NCBI RefSeq assembly: GCF_012986595.1
Contig: NZ_JAAQYM010000006.1
Location: 372,001-436,000, forward strand
Reading direction: 5' to 3'
Origin: Pseudomonas koreensis
GTDB lineage: Bacteria; Pseudomonadota; Gammaproteobacteria; Pseudomonadales; Pseudomonadaceae
Length of the DNA: 64,000 nt
Below are positions 8,435 to 15,571 of the stretch, in pieces. Position 1 is the first letter of the stretch; every line of letters begins with the position of its first letter. The translations under genes were made by a program, and so were the position numbers. The notes beneath the pieces were generated by a model. It was not told where the DNA came from. It ran no database searches and saw only the letters and a list, made by a program, of their open reading frames with translations.

Positions 8435-10288
8435 TCAGGCGATCACGATTCCATCGGCACTGAGGCTATTGAGCGCCACCCCGACCAGCGTCACCGAGTC
8501 ACCGCCAAACTTCAGCACCGTGTCCTGCCCCACCATCGAGGCATGCGCGCGGAAGTCGTCATTGGGCAACACCCCCTGCACACCGAGGAACACCAGTTTG
8601 TCGTTTGCCGTAAAACCGACCACCCGGTCCTGACCGAACGCGCCGTTGAACAGGAACGTATCCGCCCCGCCCCCCGACTCCATCAGGTCATTGCCGGCGC
8701 CACCGACAAACACGTCGTTACCGGCGCCGCCGATCAAGTGGTCATTGCCGTCCAGGCCGAACAGCCAGTCACCGCCGGCATGCGCCTTGAGCGTGTCGGC
8801 GCCATTGCTGCCTTTGACGCTGGACTCGTACTGCGTGACGTTATTGCCGACCTTCAGGCCGCCGGCCGTCACGCTGTGGGTCACGTCGTCCTTGAACAGG
8901 CCCCAGAGAAAGCCCGGTTCCTTGGTGACGATGCTGCCGATGTCACGGGTAATGCTGATCCCGCCGTTGGCGTCGCGGATGTACAGATTGCCGGCGCCGT
9001 CGTTGGCGAAGTCGAACTTGCTCACCGATTGCTGCAAGTCGAGGGTGTTGTTGCCGGCGCCGCCGAGGATGACGTTGTAGCCGCCACCGTCACGGAAGGT
9101 GTCGTTGCCGGCGCGCCCCTCGAGGTAGTCGTTGCCGCTGCCGCCCTGGATCAGGTCATTGCTGTCGCTGCCAATGATGAACGTGCTGCCCTTATGGGTT
9201 TCGGCGTTGCGGTTGAGGTCCTGCACCCAGGTATTGGCCCGCGCCGGGTCCGACAGGTTGGCGACGATGATCGTCGAGTCTTTGCTGGTGAGGTCGTAGA
9301 ACTTCGACTCGATGATGCGGTTCATACCGTCGCCGTACGCGGTCGGCAGGTGCGAGATCCAGGTGGGGATGTTGAGGATGGAGAACGGCAGCAGATTCCA
9401 CGCAGTCGAGGCGTAGTGATCGTTGAAGCTGACGATGTTATCGGTGGCCGATTCCTTGGGCGCGTCGTGCACGCCGATCGAGGCGCCGGTAAAGGTCGAG
9501 CCGTCGAGGGCGCGGAACACCGGATCGTTTTCGTAACCGACGTTGAGCACCTTGTCGGTGCTGCTCTGGGTGGGCGAGGCGTAGGCGATGTAGTTGGAAT
9601 CGGCGAAGAACCCGCCCCACTTGCCGCCGCTGAGGTCGGCCATGCTGTTGACCGCCAGCCCGCCGAGGCTGTGGCCGCTGACGAGGACATCCTTGCCGCT
9701 GAGGCCGTTGGCCTTGGCGAACGCCACCACATCGTTGAGCAGATTGCCGAACGCTTCACCGACGTAGTTCTTGGCGTAATCCTTGGGGCCGAAGGCCGCC
9801 AGCAAGTCGTTGATCACATCGCCAATCGAATCGAGGATCAGATTTTCCCGCGGGCCGCTGGTGCCGCGAAAGGCAATGCCGATTTCCGTGAGATGGCCCT
9901 GGGCGTCGTATTTGCCGAGGATTTCCACTTGGGCGGTGGTGTAACCGGCCTTCTCGCCGAAGAAGGTTCCCCGGGCGTCGGTCTTGCCGTCGTAGCCCAG
10001 TTGCGAGGCGGTGATCGGCGTCCAGCCAGCCTTTTTCACGGCGTCGAGGGCGAGTTTTTCCGAGTCGGGGTTCCACGGAATACCGGGGATCACCCCTTGC
10101 GAATCCGTGCCGCCGAGCAGCGCTGTCACCAGCGTGGCCGGCAGGCCGAGGCCGAAGCCATTGTGCTGATAACCGCTGGCAAAGCCGTTATCGAGGTTGT
10201 GATAGGAATACAGCGTGATCGCCATGGCATCGCTGAACAATGCCTTGGAATCGGCTGTGCCGAAGTTCTTGTAGTCATACACACCCAT
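8435..10288 (-). CDS. Secreted family I.3 lipase / polyurethanase (617 aa)
   Basis: 617 residues, the length of the well-known Pseudomonas I.3 lipases (PML of strain MIS38, PueA). There is no N-terminal signal peptide. The lipase domain holds Ser207 in GHSLGG, Asp255 in ENDPVFRA and His313 in ISHLPTAYGD, the same numbering as the triad I recall for PML. RTX nonapeptides (GGSGNDYLEGRAGNDTF near 380 and GGAGNDVFVGGAGNDLM near 530) bind calcium and fold the protein after export. The hydrophobic tail (SLSADGIVIA) is the uncleaved type I secretion signal. AprDEF, encoded upstream in the same direction, is the likely exporter. It hydrolyses acylglycerols extracellularly, and some relatives attack polyester polyurethane. 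The symbols pueA or lipA would both be defensible. Confidence 0.92.
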   Translation of the reverse strand: MGVYDYKNFGTADSKALFSDAMAITLYSYHNLDNGFASGYQHNGFGLGLPATLVTALLGGTDSQGVIPGIPWNPDSEKLALDAVKKAGWTPITASQLGYDGKTDARGTFFGEKAGYTTAQVEILGKYDAQGHLTEIGIAFRGTSGPRENLILDSIGDVINDLLAAFGPKDYAKNYVGEAFGNLLNDVVAFAKANGLSGKDVLVSGHSLGGLAVNSMADLSGGKWGGFFADSNYIAYASPTQSSTDKVLNVGYENDPVFRALDGSTFTGASIGVHDAPKESATDNIVSFNDHYASTAWNLLPFSILNIPTWISHLPTAYGDGMNRIIESKFYDLTSKDSTIIVANLSDPARANTWVQDLNRNAETHKGSTFIIGSDSNDLIQGGSGNDYLEGRAGNDTFRDGGGYNVILGGAGNNTLDLQQSVSKFDFANDGAGNLYIRDANGGISITRDIGSIVTKEPGFLWGLFKDDVTHSVTAGGLKVGNNVTQYESSVKGSNGADTLKAHAGGDWLFGLDGNDHLIGGAGNDVFVGGAGNDLMESGGGADTFLFNGAFGQDRVVGFTANDKLVFLGVQGVLPNDDFRAHASMVGQDTVLKFGGDSVTLVGVALNSLSADGIVIA

Positions 10289-10390
10289 TGCTATTGCCTC
10301 TCTTTTGTTGGAATTGTCAGAGATAGCTCACAGCCAGGGCGCCCCACGGGGACGCCCCGGAGCATTTCAGTACTACTTGCATAAAAGGCT

Positions 10391-10548
10391 TCGATCTTTA
10401 GATTTTAAAAAACAAAATCAACAGATCGCAGCCTGCGGCAGCTCCTACATCCATAAATCCTTGTAGGAGCTGTCGAGTGAAACGAGGCTGCGATCTTTTG
10501 ATCTTGAAAACACAATCAACAGATCGCAGCCTGCGGCAGCTCCTGCAG
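10391..10548. repeat. Cluster of REP-like repeats, TGTAGGAGCTGCC family
   Basis: At least three units: one ending in GCAGCTCCTACA near 10449, one starting TTGTAGGAGCTGTCG near 10461, and its inverted partner ending near 10543 (GCGGCAGCTCCTGCA). They fill most of the 273-base gap between the two lipase genes. Otherwise this gap shows only the ribosome-binding region of the downstream lipase. Confidence 0.85.
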
Positions 10549-10561
10549 GGGGAATCGTTGT

Positions 10562-12250
10562 TCAGGCGAACACGAAAGACGAGTCCGACAGGTTAGCCAC
10601 TCCCACCCCGATCAGGGTCACGGCAAAATCGCCAATCTTCAGCACGGTATCGTTACCGGCCTGCGCCGTATGCTGCTTGTAGTCGTAGCCCTGCCCCGCA
10701 CCTTCGACGCCCATGAACACCAGTTTGTCGCTGCCCTGGTAGCCATTGATCGCGTCGAAACCGAACGCGCCGCTGAACAGGAAGGTGTTGTTGCCACCCA
10801 CCGCCGTCATCACGTCGTTGCCGGCGCCACCGACGAAGGTCACATGGCCCTTGTCGCTGATCAGCCTGTCATCGCCGCCCAGACCGAACAGCCAGTCACC
10901 GTCAGCGGTGGCGTGCAGCGCATTGCCGTACGCATCGCCGTTGAGCGAATGGGTGTACTGGGTCAGTTCGTTGCCATTGGTCAGCCCCTTGGCCGTAACG
11001 CCCCAGGTGATCTCCTTGCTGCCCCACCACGAACCCGACTCCTTGCTCACCAGCGCGCCGATGTCGCGGGTCATGCTGATGCCGCCGTAGGCATCGCGCA
11101 CGTACAGCGTGCCGTCACCGTCGTTGGCGAAGCTGAAGTTCTGCAGCGGCTTCTGCAGCTCGAAGGTGTTGTGACCCTGACCGCCAAGGAGGATGTTGAA
11201 GCCACCGTCATCGCGGAAACGGTCATCGCCGCCCAGCCCTTCGAGGAAGTCGTTGCCCGCCCCGCCCTTGAGCCAGTCGCTGCTCTGGGTTCCGATGATG
11301 AAGGTGCTGCCGGTGTGTGGCTCGCCGCTGCGCCCCAGGTCCTCGACCCAGGTCTTGCCCCGGGAAGACTCTTCAAGATTGGAGACGATGATCGTCGAGT
11401 CTTTGTGCGTCAGGTTGTAGAACGTCGAATTGATCACCCGGTTCAAGCCATCGGCGTAGCCAAGCGAGCTATGCGCTGACCAGTTCAGCGGATTGACGAT
11501 GCTGAACGGCACCAGGTTCTGCGCCGTGGACGCATAGTTGTCGGTGAAGTTGACGATGTTGTCGGTGGTCGACTCATGCGGCCCGTCGTGCTTGCCCAGC
11601 GAGCCGCTACTGAAGGTGGTGCCGTCCAGTGCACGAAACACCGGATCGTTTTCGTAACCGATGTTCAGCACGTTGTTGCCAGTGCTGCTCTGGGTGGGCG
11701 AGGCAAACGCGATGTAGTTGGCGTCCTTGAAGAACCCGCCCCAATTGCTGCCACTCAACTCGGCCACGCTGTTGACCCCGAGACCGCCAAGGCTGTGGCC
11801 GCTGAACAGCACGTCCTTGGCCGCGATGCCATGAGCAATGGCGAACGCGGCAACAGCCTTGAGCAGGTTGTCGAAGGCGTTCTTCGCGTAGTTGCTCGCG
11901 TAATCCGACGGCCCGATGGCGGCCAGCAGATTGTTTTTCATGTCGCCGAAGGTGTCGCTGTAACCCAGCCCGCCGGTGCCACGAAAGGCCACGCCGATGC
12001 CGACCAATTTGCCGGCCGCGTCGTATTTGCCGAGCACTTCAGCCTCGGCGCTGGTGAAGCCGTCCTTCTCGCCGAAGAACGTGCCTTGTGCCCCGACCTT
12101 GCCCTGATAGCCGAGCGCATTCGCGGTGACCGGCTTCCAGGCGGTGGCCGGCAACGGCTGACCGGTCGGGGTGTAGGCGTACAGCGTCAGTGCGATGGCA
12201 TCGCTGTACAAGGCTTTGCCATCGGCATTTTTATAATCGAACAATCCCAT
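10562..12250 (-). CDS. Secreted family I.3 lipase / polyurethanase (562 aa), PueB-like
   Basis: 562 residues from the ATG at 12250 (MGLFDYKNAD), matching the N-terminus of its neighbour; the 13-codon upstream extension in frame is not part of the family. The triad is Ser153 in GHSLGG, Asp202 in ENDPVFRA and His260 in SAHSSLGYADG. A lid-proximal segment of about 50 residues present in the 617-residue paralogue (after residue 30) is missing here, explaining the length difference. RTX motifs are GGAGNDFLEGLGGDDRF and GGAGNDVM; the second block is degenerate. The C-terminus ends in a hydrophobic DSSFVFA secretion signal. It belongs to the same secretion cluster and is similar in size to PueB of P. 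protegens/chlororaphis. Confidence 0.9.
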   Translation of the reverse strand: MGLFDYKNADGKALYSDAIALTLYAYTPTGQPLPATAWKPVTANALGYQGKVGAQGTFFGEKDGFTSAEAEVLGKYDAAGKLVGIGVAFRGTGGLGYSDTFGDMKNNLLAAIGPSDYASNYAKNAFDNLLKAVAAFAIAHGIAAKDVLFSGHSLGGLGVNSVAELSGSNWGGFFKDANYIAFASPTQSSTGNNVLNIGYENDPVFRALDGTTFSSGSLGKHDGPHESTTDNIVNFTDNYASTAQNLVPFSIVNPLNWSAHSSLGYADGLNRVINSTFYNLTHKDSTIIVSNLEESSRGKTWVEDLGRSGEPHTGSTFIIGTQSSDWLKGGAGNDFLEGLGGDDRFRDDGGFNILLGGQGHNTFELQKPLQNFSFANDGDGTLYVRDAYGGISMTRDIGALVSKESGSWWGSKEITWGVTAKGLTNGNELTQYTHSLNGDAYGNALHATADGDWLFGLGGDDRLISDKGHVTFVGGAGNDVMTAVGGNNTFLFSGAFGFDAINGYQGSDKLVFMGVEGAGQGYDYKQHTAQAGNDTVLKIGDFAVTLIGVGVANLSDSSFVFA

Positions 12251-12307
12251 GTTGTGCTCTCTCTTCCTGCAAAACCGGCGGCTCCCCAAGGAACCGCCGG
12301 TAGCCCG

Positions 12308-15300
12308 TTAGAACTGCCAGTCGAGGGTCAGACCCACACCGTGGTCCTTCTCGTTGTTACCGATCAGCCCGTTGTAGTCCAGGTTGACCCGGACATCGCG
12401 ATTGAGCGCCAGCCCGGCACGCACGCCGACCACTGCCGCATCACGATCCATCGACACACTCTGCACAGTGAAGGCGCTGTTGCCATTGGCGAACGCCAGG
12501 TGGCTGTCAGCATCGACGCTGCTCAGATTGTGCTGCCAGCCCAGGGTCGCGCCCAGTTCCAGCTGATGTTGCTCCGACAACGCGAAGGTGCGCTTGGCGC
12601 GCACGCCAAGGGTCGACAGCACCACATCGCGGTTGTCTTCACCGCCCTTGAGCGCCGCGGCGTCACCCTTCTCGGTGAAGCTATCGGTGTTCAGGTGCAC
12701 GTACGACAGATTGGCGAACGGCTCCAGATTCATCGGTTGCAGCCGCAGATCGTATGCGGCTTCGGTGAACACTTGAGTCGTTGCGGCATCGTGCTTGGTT
12801 TTCTCTTTACCACTGACACCCGCGAACTGCAGGTCGCGTTTCACATCCACGCGATGCCAGGTGTAAGCCGCGCCAGCGCTCAGGCGCAGTGCATCGACCT
12901 GATGCCCCAGATACGCACCCAGGTGGTAGCTGTCGACCGAGGCCGACGAATGCGTGCCGCCGCCCATGTTCAACGAACTGTCGCTATAGCCAGTAACGAA
13001 ACCCAGACGGGTATCTTCAGCAATCAAGCCGTCGACCCCGGCCAGCAGGCCGCCGATGGAGCTGTTGGAATCGGCATTGTCATGCCCGCCATCGGTCTTA
13101 CCCCACGAACCGAGGACCTTGACCCAGGCGTTGCTGCGATCGTCGGTCGGTGCGTCGGCATTGAACAGATCGCGCTCGCGCAGACGCTCGCCCACCGCTT
13201 CACGCAGATAACGGCTGTCGTTGATCAGCAGGGTACCGATGGCCGGATGGATTTCCCCGGACAGCTGCTGGAACGCCTGTTGCGCAGAAGCCGCGTTCGG
13301 CGACAGCAGCAGGGTTTCGAACAGTGCATTGCCCGCGCCCAGACGCTCGGCAGCCGCACCGACTGCACGCTGGTTCGGCGTCAGGCCAACACTGGCGAAC
13401 GACGCACCATTGCGCCCCACGTCCAGTTGCACGCCGTTCGCCGAGTACGCCAGCGTGCCGCCGAGGAACGCGTAGTTCGGCAGCACTTGGCCGAACTGGC
13501 CTTGAATGCCCCCGGCCGCTTGCAGGATGTTGAACTGAGTGCCAAGCAGGCTTTTAACCTCCGTGGTGGTGAGCAACGTCGGGCTGTTTTCCAGCGACAG
13601 GCTGACCGTGGCGCCATCAATCAGCGCCTGGCCACCGGCAACGATCTTGTCGCTGCTGGTCGGCGACACTTCCACCGCATAGGTCGAACCGCGCTCGAAG
13701 GTCACGTCCCCGGCCACGTTCAGCGTGCCGATGGAGTTGCCCGGCGCCACGGTACCGCCGCTTTTCGCGGTCAGGGCGCCGATACGGCCGTTACCGCCGA
13801 GGATGCCGCTGTCGTTGACCGTGACCGCCGACGCCAGCGAGCCGTTGATCGCCAGACGCCCCTGATTGACCAGGGTCGGGCCGCTGTAGGTGTTGTTGCC
13901 GGTCATGACCAGAGTGCCGATGCCCTGCTTGGTCAGGCCGCCGTGGCCGGAAATGTCGTTGCGCCAGGTGTCGAGGCCGCAGGTGATGTCGTTGCACACG
14001 CGCTCGGTCGGTTTGCCCTTATCGATGATCGCGCCGATGCCCGGCAGATCGGCGACAAACTGCCCCGAACCGTAGGCGCCCTGGATACGGAATTCTTCGG
14101 GGATGTCCTTCTCGGTCACGAACATCGCCGGGCCGTCGATCCCCTTGCGCAGGTTGATCATGCCCCAGCCGTACAACGCGTCGATCCCCGGTGCGCCGAG
14201 GTCGGTGGCGGTCGTCCGCAACACCGTGGCGACCTGATCGCCGCTCATGTACGGGAAGCGCTCCATTAGCACCGCCATGGAGCCGGCCACGTGCGGCGCG
14301 GCCATCGAGGTGCCGTTGTAGTTTTTGTAGCCGGTGGTCAGGTTGTCGGCGTTGGTGCCGCTGATGATCGAGCTGTAGATCTGCGTGCCCGGCGCCGAGA
14401 CGCAGAAACTCGCGGTATAACCGCAGCGCGAGGAGAACGTACTCATGATGTACGGGTTGGCGCTGGCCAGGTCCGGGTTCTTCTGCAACGCGGCGACGGT
14501 GATCCAGTTCGGCGCGATGTCCGGCACGAAATAACCGAGGCCGGCGATGGCGTCCGGGTTGTTCAGGTTGTAATCGTTACCGGCGGCGAAAATCGTCACG
14601 ATGCCACTGCGGGCGGCGGCAATCGCCCCGTCGTAGGCACCGCCGGGCTTGGTGCCGAGCAGCGTGCGAATCTCGTTGAACTGCAATTGCGCGTCATTGA
14701 CGGTGAAGTGCGGATACGCCGGGTTGCGGCCACCGAGGTCGAAACGGTCGGTGATACCGATGCCCCAGCTGTTGTTGATGATCCGCGCACCACTGGCGAT
14801 CAGCGCATCCCAACCGGCCTTGTACACCGCGCCGTCGTTGCCACGGACGATGCCGTCCTCCGGGCCCGGGTCGCCGTTGTCGGCACTGATGATCTGCGCC
14901 CCGAATGCCACGCCATGCATCGGCCCGCCGTCACGGCTGCCGGCGGCGATACCGCCGACGTGGGTGCCGTGGGCACCGAGCTTGCCGTCGGAACCGACCG
15001 AGGGCGAACCGTCATAGCGGAACGCATCGCCGGCTTTGACCGGGATGTACGGGTCTGTGTACTCGCGGATCCCGCTGGTGACCAGGGTCACGACTTTATT
15101 GCTGCCGGAGAACTCCGGGTGCGCGGCGTACACCGGCTGGTCGAAGATCCCCAGTTTGACGCCTTTACCGGTGTAACCGGCAGCGTAAGCGTGGTCGGCA
15201 CCGATTGCGCCCAGGCCCCATTCCGCCTGGAACTCGGCGCTGCGCCAGCTGGCGGGATCGCCCGCGCGACCGTTTTCCACGTAAGGCGCCGCGTGCGCGG

Positions 15301-15394
15301 TGCCCCAGCTGGCCAACGCGCAGAGTACGGCGCCATTAAGGGTTTTCATGGCGAAGCGAGCCCCCGATTGCGCGGGGGTATTATTCTTATTCAT
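12308..15394 (-). CDS. Subtilisin-like (S8) serine protease autotransporter
   Basis: 1028 residues, with AAGGAAGG 7 bases before the ATG at 15394. A signal peptide ends about residue 36 (SWGTAHA). The S8 domain (about 70-420) has Asp85 in GIFDQPVYAAHPEF, His145 in HGTHVGGIAAG, oxyanion Asn near 273 in FAAGNDY and Ser363 in NGTSMAAPHVAG. The usual D-[ST]-G around the catalytic Asp is DQP here. A passenger-associated repeat (KQGIGTLVMTGNNTYSGPT) leads into a beta-helical stalk. The last ~270 residues form the autotransporter barrel ending in WQF, so it crosses the outer membrane by the type V route rather than through AprDEF. It corresponds to one of the prtA/prtB genes of P. fluorescens apr clusters. 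Confidence 0.9.
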   Translation of the reverse strand: MNKNNTPAQSGARFAMKTLNGAVLCALASWGTAHAAPYVENGRAGDPASWRSAEFQAEWGLGAIGADHAYAAGYTGKGVKLGIFDQPVYAAHPEFSGSNKVVTLVTSGIREYTDPYIPVKAGDAFRYDGSPSVGSDGKLGAHGTHVGGIAAGSRDGGPMHGVAFGAQIISADNGDPGPEDGIVRGNDGAVYKAGWDALIASGARIINNSWGIGITDRFDLGGRNPAYPHFTVNDAQLQFNEIRTLLGTKPGGAYDGAIAAARSGIVTIFAAGNDYNLNNPDAIAGLGYFVPDIAPNWITVAALQKNPDLASANPYIMSTFSSRCGYTASFCVSAPGTQIYSSIISGTNADNLTTGYKNYNGTSMAAPHVAGSMAVLMERFPYMSGDQVATVLRTTATDLGAPGIDALYGWGMINLRKGIDGPAMFVTEKDIPEEFRIQGAYGSGQFVADLPGIGAIIDKGKPTERVCNDITCGLDTWRNDISGHGGLTKQGIGTLVMTGNNTYSGPTLVNQGRLAINGSLASAVTVNDSGILGGNGRIGALTAKSGGTVAPGNSIGTLNVAGDVTFERGSTYAVEVSPTSSDKIVAGGQALIDGATVSLSLENSPTLLTTTEVKSLLGTQFNILQAAGGIQGQFGQVLPNYAFLGGTLAYSANGVQLDVGRNGASFASVGLTPNQRAVGAAAERLGAGNALFETLLLSPNAASAQQAFQQLSGEIHPAIGTLLINDSRYLREAVGERLRERDLFNADAPTDDRSNAWVKVLGSWGKTDGGHDNADSNSSIGGLLAGVDGLIAEDTRLGFVTGYSDSSLNMGGGTHSSASVDSYHLGAYLGHQVDALRLSAGAAYTWHRVDVKRDLQFAGVSGKEKTKHDAATTQVFTEAAYDLRLQPMNLEPFANLSYVHLNTDSFTEKGDAAALKGGEDNRDVVLSTLGVRAKRTFALSEQHQLELGATLGWQHNLSSVDADSHLAFANGNSAFTVQSVSMDRDAAVVGVRAGLALNRDVRVNLDYNGLIGNNEKDHGVGLTLDWQF

Positions 15395-15479
15395 CCAGCG
15401 ACCTTCCTTAGTGTTGTTGCGAAAAATCCGTTTACTTCAAATTCATGAATGCTGCTTTTTGTGGCGTGTTCTTTGAATC

Positions 15480-15550
15480 TGTAGGAGCTGCCGCAGGCTG
15501 CGATCTTTTGATCTGGCTTTTAAAAGATCGCAGCCTGCGGCAGCTCCTAC
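15480..15550. repeat. REP-like inverted repeat, TGTAGGAGCTGCC family
   Basis: A compact palindromic pair: TGTAGGAGCTGCCGCAGGCT at 15480-15499 and its complement ending at 15550, with GATCTTTTGATC / AAAAGATCG inside. It separates the two S8 autotransporter genes and can form a long hairpin in the transcript. Confidence 0.88.
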
Positions 15551-15571
15551 GGGGGGCGCGTACACCCTCCG

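Noticed and set aside
8543..10384. A 613-codon plus-strand frame over the 617-residue lipase
   Set aside because: Antisense shadow; the minus strand has the lipase triad, RTX repeats and secretion tail.
11576..14269. An 897-codon plus-strand frame spanning a lipase and an autotransporter gene
   Set aside because: It crosses two well-supported minus-strand genes and the gap between them and has no recognisable domain.
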